A program made the translations under genes and the position numbers. A stretch of 25,805 nt of DNA from Bacilli bacterium (lineage in GTDB: Bacteria; Bacillota_I; Bacilli_A; RFN20; CAG-826): assembly GCA_900767825.1 (NCBI GenBank), contig CAAGAN010000036.1, positions 1 to 25,805 on the forward strand, given 5' to 3'. Below, piece by piece: positions 7,035 to 14,868 of this stretch. The notes below the pieces were generated by a model that worked only from the letters and a program-made list of their open reading frames with translations, was not told where the DNA came from and ran no database searches. The first letter of the stretch is position 1. Every line of letters starts with the position of its first letter.

Positions 7035-9750
7035 GTTCTTCCAAAGCCTTTTTACATCTAGAGCAGACCTTAACGTCATTATATTCTTCTAAGAAATGGA
7101 AATGCTTCCTGCAGCGAGGGCAAAGTTCATCTTCGTCGATAAATACCTTGCAAGAATCTTTATCTCCCTTTTCGAATTTGACATCACTTACAATGAAATA
7201 AGAGGCAATGCATTCGCTTGGCTCACTCTTGAATAAGGAATATAGAAGATCATCTTTTATTGTTATTTCAATTCTAGCGTCGCTAGAAGAACCTAGATGT
7301 CCATCTTTTCTTTCTTCTTCTAGGGCTTTTAATACTTCATTCCTAAGCGCATTAAAGGCGATAAATCCTTTTTGGACAGATTCATCATAGACATGGCTAA
7401 TCTTAGGCATATCTTCTTCTTGGCAGTATTCCTTTTTCGAGCCAGTCCAATATGAATGGACTTCTTCCATCGTAAATGGAAGTATTGGATTTAATAATAA
7501 AGTCAAAGTTCTTAGACACTTATCTAAGACAAACTTTATGCTTTCTTTTCTAGCAGAACTGCAGCAATCGCAATACAAAACATCTTTAGAAATATCTAGA
7601 TAAAAACTAGATAATGTAGCGGACATGAAATTGATGATTGGATTTAAAACAGAAGCAAAATCATAGCTTTCATAACTAGAAATAGCTTTGTTTTTCACTC
7701 TTTCTAATTCGGAAAGGACGAATTTATCAACCGTAGATAAATGTAATCCATTGGATTCGTTAGGAACATAATTATTTAGATTGCCTAACATGAATTTGAA
7801 GGTATTCCTAATCTTTCTATAGTTGTCTACTACAGTCTTGATGATAGATTCCCCAATCCTGCAATCGGCCCTATAATCAACTGAAGCAGCCCATAATCTA
7901 AGGATATCAGCCCCATAAGTTGAGGCAATCTTATTAGGATCAACGCCATTCCCAGCAGATTTAGACATCTTTTGCCACTTCTCATCCATGACAAAGCCAT
8001 GGGTTAAGCAAGTTGAAAATGGAGCTACATTAGAGAAAGCAGTAGATAATATCAAACTAGAATTGAACCAGCCCCTATATTGGTCATTTCCTTCTAGATA
8101 CATATCGGCAGGATATTTAAGATTCCTATCGATTAAGGTTCCGTTCCAGCTAGAGCCAGAATCAAACCAGACATCCATGATGTCGCTTTCTTTCTTGAAG
8201 TTGCCGTTTGGAGATTTCTTGTTTTTATATCCTTCAGGCAATAATTCTTTTGCAGACAAGGCAAACCAGGCCGAAGATCCTTTTTCTTTGATTATAGAGA
8301 CGATGTGTTCAAATACTTCTTCTTCGATAATTGGAGAGCCGTCTTCATTATAGATTATCGGAATCGGAACACCCCAAAGACGTTGCCTAGAGATACACCA
8401 ATCACCTCTATCCTTGATCATGTTGACCATCTTTCCTTCGCCCCAAGAAGGAACCCAGTTGATATTAGCTACTTCTTCAAGTAACTTCTCCCTAATTGGA
8501 GAAATGGAGCAGAACCATTGAGGGGTAGCTCTGAATATAACTGGCTTTTTAGTCCTCCAGTCATGAGGATAGCTGTGGATTATATCTTCTTCTTTTAATA
8601 AAAGCCCAGATTCGGCAAGCATATCCACTACTTTATTATTGGCGTCTTCATAGAATAATCCGGTTAATGGATCATCTTTCCCTAGATTTAAGACACCTTT
8701 TTCATCGACTGGGCAAAATGGCTTGATGTTATATTTGGCACAGGCATTGAAGTCATCAACACCATGGTCAGGGGCAGTATGGACTAAACCAGTCCCGCTA
8801 TCTTCAGTAACGAACGCGGCACAGATTATTGGAGAAACCCTATCTTTATATAAAGGATGCTCCAAAACTATTCCTTCTAATTCACCGCCTTTGAAGGTCT
8901 TTAACAAACTAACTTCGCCTAATCCTAGTTCTTCTTTTAGCTTCTTTTGCAAAGATACTAAGAATAAAAGATTACCTTTATCAGTCTTGAATAATCCATA
9001 TTCGAATTTAGGATTGACTGTAACGGCTTGGTCGGCTGGAATTGTCCAAGGAGTTGTAGTCCAAATAACGATATAATCAGTATTAGAAAGCTTATTCTTG
9101 CCATCTTTTACCTTGAATTTGACATACATTGTCCTAGCTTTGACATCATGATATTCAATTTCAGCCTCAGCTAAAGCAGATTCACTTGATGGAGACCAAT
9201 AGACTGGCTTTACCCCTTTATAGATAAATCCTTTTAAAGCCATTGCAGCAAATACTTCGATTTGCTTGGCCTCATATTCAGGGAGAAGAGTGAGATAAGG
9301 ATGATCATAATCGCCTAGACAGCCTAGTCTCCTGATTTCTTCTTTTTGTCTAGCGACTTGCTTTAAGGCGTATTCTTTGCATTTTTCCCTAAATTCAACA
9401 ACTGGGGTAGCTTTTCTATCAACACCAGACTTAGTAACCATTACTTCAATAGGAAGGCCGTGCGTATCCCAACCAAAAATAAATGGGGTCCTAAATCCAG
9501 CCATATTCTTATATCTAATGATGAAATCTTTTAAGCACCTATTAAGGGCATGACCGCAATGGATATCGCCATTTGCATACGGAGGTCCATCATGAAGCAT
9601 GAAAATAGGAGCATCAATTCTATTCTGGTTCATCTTTTCATATAGATGGTCTTCTTTCCATTTATTAACTAGAATTGGTTCTTTTTCGCCTAAACCAGCC
9701 CTCATAGGGAAATTAGTTTCAGGCATTGATAGTGTTTCTTTTAATTCCAT
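7027..9750 (-). CDS. ileS: Isoleucyl-tRNA synthetase
   Basis: A class I aminoacyl-tRNA synthetase that charges tRNA-Ile and edits valine. The 907 residues fit the bacterial type. The HIGH signature appears as HCGH (residues 64-67, after HDGPPYANGDI). KMSKSAGNG sits near 594. The CP1 editing domain lies between them (TTPWTIPADQAV). A C-terminal zinc finger is present with CPRC and CSRC pairs. A strong GGAGGA site (9754-9759) precedes the ATG by a normal distance. Expression should depend on uncharged tRNA-Ile through the T-box in front. The 3' end overlaps lspA, so ileS-lspA-rluD probably form one transcript. Confidence 0.98.
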   Translation of the reverse strand: MELKETLSMPETNFPMRAGLGEKEPILVNKWKEDHLYEKMNQNRIDAPIFMLHDGPPYANGDIHCGHALNRCLKDFIIRYKNMAGFRTPFIFGWDTHGLPIEVMVTKSGVDRKATPVVEFREKCKEYALKQVARQKEEIRRLGCLGDYDHPYLTLLPEYEAKQIEVFAAMALKGFIYKGVKPVYWSPSSESALAEAEIEYHDVKARTMYVKFKVKDGKNKLSNTDYIVIWTTTPWTIPADQAVTVNPKFEYGLFKTDKGNLLFLVSLQKKLKEELGLGEVSLLKTFKGGELEGIVLEHPLYKDRVSPIICAAFVTEDSGTGLVHTAPDHGVDDFNACAKYNIKPFCPVDEKGVLNLGKDDPLTGLFYEDANNKVVDMLAESGLLLKEEDIIHSYPHDWRTKKPVIFRATPQWFCSISPIREKLLEEVANINWVPSWGEGKMVNMIKDRGDWCISRQRLWGVPIPIIYNEDGSPIIEEEVFEHIVSIIKEKGSSAWFALSAKELLPEGYKNKKSPNGNFKKESDIMDVWFDSGSSWNGTLIDRNLKYPADMYLEGNDQYRGWFNSSLILSTAFSNVAPFSTCLTHGFVMDEKWQKMSKSAGNGVDPNKIASTYGADILRLWAASVDYRADCRIGESIIKTVVDNYRKIRNTFKFMLGNLNNYVPNESNGLHLSTVDKFVLSELERVKNKAISSYESYDFASVLNPIINFMSATLSSFYLDISKDVLYCDCCSSARKESIKFVLDKCLRTLTLLLNPILPFTMEEVHSYWTGSKKEYCQEEDMPKISHVYDESVQKGFIAFNALRNEVLKALEEERKDGHLGSSSDARIEITIKDDLLYSLFKSEPSECIASYFIVSDVKFEKGDKDSCKVFIDEDELCPRCRKHFHFLEEYNDVKVCSRCKKALEEHE

Positions 9751-9764
9751 AAGTCCTCCAAGAA

Positions 9765-9978
9765 GAAATAAAAAGACGCCATATAAGGACGCCTTTAGCG
9801 CGGTACCACCTTATTTCCTATATATATGATATAGGCGCTATTAATCTATTTAACGGATAGAAGCGGAAAGCCTACATTATTCGACTTTCAGGCTCGGAAG
9901 TGATGTCTAGCGGCGTCCCCTTTCTCAACTTCGGCAGGGTTCTCTGTCTTTGCTTTTAGCGCGTCTTCGTCTTAGCCA
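9765..9978 (-). promoter_or_regulatory. T-box leader of ileS (isoleucine specific)
   Basis: The minus strand carries the conserved T-box AAGGTGGTACCGCG (9799-9812), which pairs with the tRNA acceptor end. The intrinsic terminator follows: AGGCGTC (9788-9794) pairs with GGCGTCT (9774-9780) with G-U pairs, then TTTTTATTT. An AGAGAA/GAGAAAGGG-type Stem I region lies upstream, and the specifier is read as ATC (Ile, 9902-9904) in the context ACATCACTTCCGAG. Uncharged tRNA-Ile would favour the antiterminator and switch on ileS. A TAAAAT -10 candidate lies at 9984-9989; I see no convincing -35. Confidence 0.93.
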
Positions 9979-10068
9979 AGGCAATTTTACACCACTAGGA
10001 AAGAATATTCACTACCCATTTATCAAATAAAAAGCGATTAGCAACATAGCAAAAAGAAAGGCAAACCC

Positions 10069-10104
10069 TAAAAAGAAAACATTTGCCGGTCAAAGCAAAT
10101 GTTT
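10069..10104 (-). terminator. Terminator after ftsZ
   Basis: On minus, AAACATTTGC (10095-10104) and GCAAATGTTT (10077-10086) form a perfect 10-bp stem with an 8-base loop, followed by TCTTTTTAG. It separates the ftsAZ transcript from the ileS T-box unit. Confidence 0.85.
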
Positions 10105-10126
10105 AGAGATTGTTTAATTGATTAGG

Positions 10127-11269
10127 CTAGTTATCGAATTTACCGGAGAAGAAATTTGGAAGGAATTTATCTTTATTGGATTCTTCATCCTCCCCGTTAT
10201 TCTTTTCTTCTTCTCTTTCTTTCTTAACTGCATTAGCCCTAGCTTCATCGACCCCGTTTCCGACGGTTTCCCTTTTTGGGCGGGTGAATGTTGGGGCACT
10301 AGTAAAATCAAAGTCCTCGGTGAAATCACTAGCAATGACGGAAACTAGAATTGTATCTTCTAATTGGTCATTGATAGAAACACCAAACTTAATATCGACG
10401 GCATTTCCAGCTTGCTCAATGATACGGTTAACGCATTCATTAGCTTCATATAAAGTAACGTTACTTCCGCAGGTTACTGATACAATAGCCCTTCTTGCCC
10501 CAGCAATAGAAGCCTCTAATAATGGGGAATTAATCGCATTTTCGGCAGCATCTTCAGCCTTATGGTCGCCACTACCCATACCAAATCCAATAAGAGCGAT
10601 TCCAGATCCTTTTAACGTTGATTTAACATCGGCAAAATCTAGATTAATGACAGCAGGAAGCAATATTAAGTCGGTTACAGTCTTGACTGATTGGGCCAAG
10701 ACTCTATCAGATTCAGAGAAAGCCTGTGAAATAGGCACTCCCCCAGAAGCCATCAGCAATTTATCATTAGAGACAATGATAATTGAATCGACTGCATCTT
10801 TAAGCTCTCCTAGTCCAGAAACCGAATTAGCGATACGTGTCTTTCCTTCGAAAGTAAATGGACGGGTAACGATAGCAATTGTAAGGGCGCCTTCTTCTTT
10901 AGCAATAGAAGCAACTACCGGAGCGGCTCCAGTTCCAGTCCCTCCACCCATACCGGCAGCAATAAAGACCATGTTCGCGCCTTTTACGATGGCTCTAATT
11001 TCTTCGCTAGATTGTTCGGCGGCTGCTTTTCCTACAGCAGGATTTCCTCCAGCCCCAAGTCCTTGGGTAACTTCTTCCCCAATTACGATTCTATTTGGAG
11101 CTTTTGAAGTTGCCAAAGCCTGTTTATCGGTATTTAGAACATAGAAATCGACATTATCGATATGTTCGTCCATCATTCTATTGACGGCATTATTTCCAGC
11201 ACCCCCAACACCGATGACTATAATACGGGCTACTGGCTCAAAATTATCTAAATCCATTGTATCGTTCAT
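10127..11269 (-). CDS. ftsZ: Cell division protein FtsZ
   Basis: A tubulin-like GTPase that forms the cytokinetic ring. The N-terminal loop GVGGAGNNAVNRM (from residue 20) and the tubulin signature GGGTGTGAAP (108-117) are intact. The 380 residues are normal. After the GTPase core comes an acidic/basic linker (about 330-365) and a tail ending in FLPNFFSGKFDN. That tail resembles but departs from the canonical D-I-P-x-F-L-R peptide that binds FtsA. An AGAGGG ribosome binding site lies in the 12-base gap after ftsA, so the two are co-transcribed. Confidence 0.98.
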   Translation of the reverse strand: MNDTMDLDNFEPVARIIVIGVGGAGNNAVNRMMDEHIDNVDFYVLNTDKQALATSKAPNRIVIGEEVTQGLGAGGNPAVGKAAAEQSSEEIRAIVKGANMVFIAAGMGGGTGTGAAPVVASIAKEEGALTIAIVTRPFTFEGKTRIANSVSGLGELKDAVDSIIIVSNDKLLMASGGVPISQAFSESDRVLAQSVKTVTDLILLPAVINLDFADVKSTLKGSGIALIGFGMGSGDHKAEDAAENAINSPLLEASIAGARRAIVSVTCGSNVTLYEANECVNRIIEQAGNAVDIKFGVSINDQLEDTILVSVIASDFTEDFDFTSAPTFTRPKRETVGNGVDEARANAVKKEREEEKNNGEDEESNKDKFLPNFFSGKFDN

Positions 11270-11281
11270 AACTTACCCTCT

Positions 11282-12529
11282 TTATAAGCTATCGTCGTCA
11301 TAGCTTTCCTTGCTTTTCCTTGCTTTTTCTTTCTTATTTACCCTAGAGACATCAGGCATACCGCGATGGTTGTCTTCTAAGGTCCCTTTATATTGGCTAA
11401 CAATAAGTATCAGTCCCAATAACGAGACAAAATTAGGTTCCCTTGCCCCGATTGCATTCGGGCTATATCTAATAATTTCCTTGTTTTGATAATGGTTAGC
11501 AAAGAAAGATTCTAGTCCTGCTAATTTAGAGCCTCCACCAATTAGGATAATAGGAGCATTATCATAATGGCCATTATAGGTGCTTAATAAAGAAGCAATC
11601 GCATTATCCAAAGTAACAAAATAATCCTTCATGAATATCGAGATCAATTCATTAAGGTCCTTTTGGTAATACTTGACCTTGCTATTTGAAGCATCCATTC
11701 CATTAATGAGTGGAAGAGAATAGCTCTTAGTCCTATCATCATATCCATATCTATGCTTTAAATTAATAGCTTCATCTTTGCTGATACAGAATTCCTTTTG
11801 GATATATCTAGTTAAATCATCCCCTCCTATAAAGAAGGAGGCATTTGAATAAGGAGAGCCTTCCCCAACAAAGGAAACACTAGTGATACTGCCACCGATA
11901 TCGACCAAGACATAGGTCTTTGGCATATTAACATTAGTAGCAATAAGGCTAGATGCACAAAAGCAGCTTGGCTCAGATTTGATAACCCTATATCCAGACA
12001 AGTTGGCATTTTCTTTATAGAAAGTCACCACTCCATTTGGAAGGGCATATATCTTAGCCTTCTCGGTAAGGGAAGAAGAAATCTTTCCTAATGGGGGATT
12101 AGAATATCTTTCCCCGTTTTCTAGTATAAATTCGTCTGGGATGGTATCGACAATTGTATAATTTTCCGGCAACGACTCTTTTGTAATAAGAGAAGTGAGA
12201 TTAGATAAGTCAATCCTATTGATCTCATTATTTGAATCGACAACATTGGTAGTCTTTTCATTTTGGAATACTTTTAGCCCAGAAGAAGGAAGCACTAAAT
12301 TGATATGAGAAATAGTGATGTCTAATTTTTCATCGTTATCGCGGATAGAATGAAAATCCGCCAGGGCAGCATTAAGTACATCTTTATTTACCGATCTATC
12401 TTCATTTAATAGGTTCGGTATCTTTTTTTCCTTTGTATATAAAACAATTGGGGCACCATTTAGGGCATATCCAATGAGTAATCTAATCGAAGAAGAAGTT
12501 ATTTCTAAGAATGCTTGAGGTTTATCCAT
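11282..12529 (-). CDS. ftsA: Cell division protein FtsA, divergent
   Basis: An actin-fold ATPase that normally tethers FtsZ to the membrane. Actin-type nucleotide-binding motifs are visible in the second half: YVLVDIGGSITSVSF (about residue 207) and APIILIGGGSKLAG (about 320). The N-terminus (AFLEITSSSIRLLIGYAL) is a divergent phosphate-1 region. The 415 residues fit FtsA. The C-terminus is a strongly charged stretch ending ESYDDDSL, and I see no amphipathic membrane helix there. Its position just before ftsZ supports the call. A weak AGG ribosome binding site precedes the ATG. An AT-rich palindrome (about 12543-12558) lies between the preceding terminator and the start, where the ftsAZ promoter should be. 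Confidence 0.85.
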   Translation of the reverse strand: MDKPQAFLEITSSSIRLLIGYALNGAPIVLYTKEKKIPNLLNEDRSVNKDVLNAALADFHSIRDNDEKLDITISHINLVLPSSGLKVFQNEKTTNVVDSNNEINRIDLSNLTSLITKESLPENYTIVDTIPDEFILENGERYSNPPLGKISSSLTEKAKIYALPNGVVTFYKENANLSGYRVIKSEPSCFCASSLIATNVNMPKTYVLVDIGGSITSVSFVGEGSPYSNASFFIGGDDLTRYIQKEFCISKDEAINLKHRYGYDDRTKSYSLPLINGMDASNSKVKYYQKDLNELISIFMKDYFVTLDNAIASLLSTYNGHYDNAPIILIGGGSKLAGLESFFANHYQNKEIIRYSPNAIGAREPNFVSLLGLILIVSQYKGTLEDNHRGMPDVSRVNKKEKARKSKESYDDDSL

Positions 12530-12618
12530 ATTTTTTACCTGATATATATTAATATATCTATTCAGTTAAAAAAAGATTAACCGATAAATTTTTAGTAGTT
12601 TTTCTTTACCTTTTTAGC

Positions 12619-12648
12619 AAAAAAAGAGCCGGTGAAGGGAAACCGGCC
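12619..12648 (-). terminator. Terminator separating mraZ-rsmH-small ORF from ftsAZ
   Basis: On minus, GCCGGT (12642-12647) pairs with ACCGGC (12628-12633) across an 8-base loop and is followed by TCTTTTTTT. This is a strong GC-rich stem. It implies that ftsA-ftsZ have their own promoter or rely on read-through. Confidence 0.85.
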
Positions 12649-12666
12649 CGAGTAGCAAGCGCTTAT

Positions 12667-12900
12667 TTATTTTTCTTCTTCTATATAGGAAGAAGTTACG
12701 ATTTCATCGGATTTATCTTCTTTGGTCTTTTCAACTTGAGTTGAATTTTCTTTCCCATTAACGGCATAGACGGTATAAGTAATCGCAATTGGGGCACTAG
12801 AAACCACTAGTAAAGACAAAACGAAAATCGATGTACGTAAAATGGTCCTGAACCTATAATAATTTTTCTTGTGTCCGGTTTTTACTAATTTGTCTTTCAT
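12667..12900 (-). CDS. Small single-pass membrane protein in the FtsL position
   Basis: A 77-residue protein with a basic N-terminus (about 1-25), one membrane segment (about 26-48, rich in Ser/Val/Leu) and a short, acidic, Lys/Glu-rich outer tail. The gene lies 19 bases after rsmH with an AAGGTGA ribosome binding site, exactly where ftsL sits in division clusters. FtsL is a bitopic division protein that bridges divisome parts. This protein shares the topology but is short and has no clear leucine-zipper region. I therefore name it by position only; ftsL is possible, not shown by sequence. Confidence 0.7.
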   Translation of the reverse strand: MKDKLVKTGHKKNYYRFRTILRTSIFVLSLLVVSSAPIAITYTVYAVNGKENSTQVEKTKEDKSDEIVTSSYIEEEK

Positions 12901-12919
12901 AATGATTCACCTTGCCTTT

Positions 12920-13858
12920 TTAATTTTCGATTCGTTTTATACCTCTTAATTTCGATGAGATTGAACGTCTATTTTCGTTTTCTTCTTCTGTAGTTGGAAT
13001 AATCGGTTTCTTAGTCAAATTAACAAATTTTGGCTTTTCTATTTCATCTGGAAGCAAGTTAATCCCGTGCCTACTGCCTTCAATAGCAGTTAATTTAGTA
13101 AATGCTTTCTTAACCAATCTATCATCAAGTGACATGAATGTTATGATTGCAAGAACCCCATTTACATCAAGCAATATAGGGGCATCGATTAACATTTGCT
13201 TCAAGGCATCTTCTTCTTTGTTTACTTCGATTCGAATCGCCTGGAATGTTTGCTTTGCTGGGTGTCCTTTTTCTTTTAATGAGGACTTTCTTTTGCCAGC
13301 TTTAATCGCATCTACTAATTCAAATGTCGTCTTAATCGGAGATAATTCTCTTCTTTTTAATATGGAATAAACGATACCTTTGCTATCTTTATCTTCTCCA
13401 TATTCGAACAAGACTCTTTCTAATTCTTCTTTTGAGTAGGAATTAACAACATCAAATGCAGTCAATTTAGATTCTTTGTTCATCCTCATATCTAGAGGTG
13501 CATCAAATCTATAGGAGAATCCCCTACTCGCCTCATCTAATTGAGGGGAAGAGACACCTAAATCCGCAAATATTCCATCGACTTTATCTATACCTAATTC
13601 ATTTAGCTTTTCTTTTAGATTGATAAATGAAGAATGGATAAAGGTAACTCTAGGGTCATCTTTGAATTTAGTCTTGCCATAAGCAATGGCATCTAAATCC
13701 ATATCGAAGGCGATTAATTTGCCTTGTTTACCAATTTTTTCCAAGATCAATGAGGAGTGACCCCCTCTTCCAAATGTCAAGTCGACATAGGTCCCCCCAT
13801 CTTTTATATCTAGGAGAGAAATAGATTCATTAAGCAAGACGGGAATGTGATTATCCAT
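12920..13858 (-). CDS. rsmH: 16S rRNA (cytosine-1402-N4)-methyltransferase RsmH (MraW)
   Basis: A SAM-dependent enzyme that N4-methylates C1402 in the 16S rRNA decoding centre. The start HIPVLLNESISLL is a family hallmark. The SAM loop is seen as YVDLTFGRGGHS, and DGIFADLGVSSPQLDEASRG carries the conserved catalytic region. The 312 residues are normal. The ATG overlaps the mraZ stop (TAATG), giving translational coupling. Gene order mraZ-rsmH is near universal in bacteria. Confidence 0.98.
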   Translation of the reverse strand: MDNHIPVLLNESISLLDIKDGGTYVDLTFGRGGHSSLILEKIGKQGKLIAFDMDLDAIAYGKTKFKDDPRVTFIHSSFINLKEKLNELGIDKVDGIFADLGVSSPQLDEASRGFSYRFDAPLDMRMNKESKLTAFDVVNSYSKEELERVLFEYGEDKDSKGIVYSILKRRELSPIKTTFELVDAIKAGKRKSSLKEKGHPAKQTFQAIRIEVNKEEDALKQMLIDAPILLDVNGVLAIITFMSLDDRLVKKAFTKLTAIEGSRHGINLLPDEIEKPKFVNLTKKPIIPTTEEENENRRSISSKLRGIKRIEN

Positions 13859-14277
13859 TAAAGGCCCTTTCCGAATCCTGCTAATGATGATGAGGCTATA
13901 TATTTGCTATATAGGGCTGGATTCCATATTTCGAAATGATCAAGAACCCCGATTATAGTGACTTGGGAAGAAAGGGAGAACTGTTCAGCAACATCTTTCC
14001 CAATCGATATCCTGCCATGACTATCTAGGCTTACTGGCAAAGCAGAGCCGCTAGTAAGTCTTATGAATGCCCTTTTCTTATCGTCAAGATAATCAAAATC
14101 ATTCATCTTCTCGACCAATTTATCAAAACTAGAACGAGGATAAACGCTTAAGCATCCATCAAGTCCGCAGGAGAGAATGAAGTCATTTTCTCCTTCCTCA
14201 ACAAGCTTCGGAGGTAGTTGAAGTCTGAATTTGTTATCGATGGATCTATTATATCTACCAATAAATTGCTTTCCCAC
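13858..14277 (-). CDS. mraZ: Transcriptional regulator MraZ
   Basis: A DNA-binding protein with two SpoVT/AbrB-like swapped-hairpin halves that binds repeats in front of its own operon. The first half contains FIGRYNRSIDNKFRLQLP and the second SLDSHGRISIGKDVAEQF. The 139 residues fit the family. The start is GTG 14277, chosen because the family begins with a few residues before the F-x-G-x-Y motif and no ATG fits. The GTG and its ribosome binding site (AAGGTGGG) lie inside the two MraZ boxes, so MraZ binding could also touch initiation. It heads the mraZ-rsmH-small ORF transcript. Confidence 0.96.
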   Translation of the reverse strand: MGKQFIGRYNRSIDNKFRLQLPPKLVEEGENDFILSCGLDGCLSVYPRSSFDKLVEKMNDFDYLDDKKRAFIRLTSGSALPVSLDSHGRISIGKDVAEQFSLSSQVTIIGVLDHFEIWNPALYSKYIASSSLAGFGKGL

Positions 14278-14287
14278 TTTTTCCCAC
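14273..14287 (-). promoter_or_regulatory. Pair of MraZ boxes (GTGGG repeats)
   Basis: GTGGG occurs at 14283-14287 and again at 14273-14277, one helical turn apart (TGGGA-N5-TGGGA). This is the known arrangement of MraZ operator repeats. The proximal copy contains the mraZ GTG start codon. Both lie just downstream of the predicted transcription start. Confidence 0.75.
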
Positions 14288-14299
14288 CTTCGTATTAAT

Positions 14300-14328
14300 A
14301 TGATACCTATAGGTAATTATTTATTCAA
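14300..14328 (-). promoter_or_regulatory. Promoter of the mraZ operon
   Basis: On minus, -35 TTGAAT (14323-14328), a 17-base spacer and -10 TATCAT (14300-14305) put the start of transcription near 14293, just ahead of the MraZ boxes. The stretch 14329-14584 to its right is AT-rich and holds no further gene I can support. Confidence 0.65.
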
Positions 14329-14614
14329 GAAAATATTAAACTTTTTTAGGTTAAAGACTTAATTAGAGAAAATGTCCTATCTATCGATGAAATCTAATCA
14401 TTTTTATATCCAAAACAAATTGAAATAGGCAAAATTGGATAATTCTTACTTGATATTTTAAAAAATTTGACAGAAGAGAATAAAAATCCACTTTTGACCT
14501 TTTTTAAATGAAATCCAAAAAATATACGAATTTAAAATTATTGTCTATTTTTAAGATGGCACCCCTACCAAGATAATAATTACTTTGCTAAAATCAATTC
14601 GAAAGGGGGAGGCT

Positions 14615-14800
14615 ATGAAAAGGATAGATTTGTTTTTTACTTGTTTTGTTTTAATCGGATGTTTCTTACTTTTAGGCGGATCAATCATCTTCTCAAGTCA
14701 AGTTGATGCAGCAACATCTACTTCTATTGGATTCTTTCTTGGCGGCGGAATAAGCTGCCTTATCGGCTTAGCTGGGTTACTATTCTGCAAAAAAGAATAA
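14615..14800 (+). CDS. Small two-helix membrane protein, unknown function
   Basis: A 61-residue protein with two hydrophobic segments (about 6-26 and 38-57) separated by a short polar loop (SSQVDAATSTS), ending in CKKE. The second helix is glycine-rich (FFLGGGISCLIGLAGLL). The start at ATG 14615 is set by a very strong AGGGGGAGG site just upstream. A longer reading from TTG at 14585 is less likely. It stands alone on plus and ends in a bidirectional terminator. I do not recognise the family. The strong ribosome binding site and terminator argue that it is a real gene. Confidence 0.7.
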   Translation: MKRIDLFFTCFVLIGCFLLLGGSIIFSSQVDAATSTSIGFFLGGGISCLIGLAGLLFCKKE

Positions 14801-14816
14801 ATTGGGCATACATAAA

Positions 14817-14848
14817 GAAAAGTCTCCGAATTTACGGAGACTTTTTTG
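14817..14848. terminator. Bidirectional terminator
   Basis: AGTCTCCG and CGGAGACT enclose a 6-base AATTTA loop, flanked by an A run on the left and a T run on the right. It serves the small membrane protein on plus and the slipin gene on minus. Confidence 0.9.
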
Positions 14849-14868
14849 TTTGAATATTATTTACTTGC

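Noticed and set aside
10176..11144. 322-codon open frame on plus
   Set aside because: It lies fully antisense to ftsZ, has Ser/Ala/Pro-rich low-information content and no ribosome binding site. It is a shadow of ftsZ codon use.
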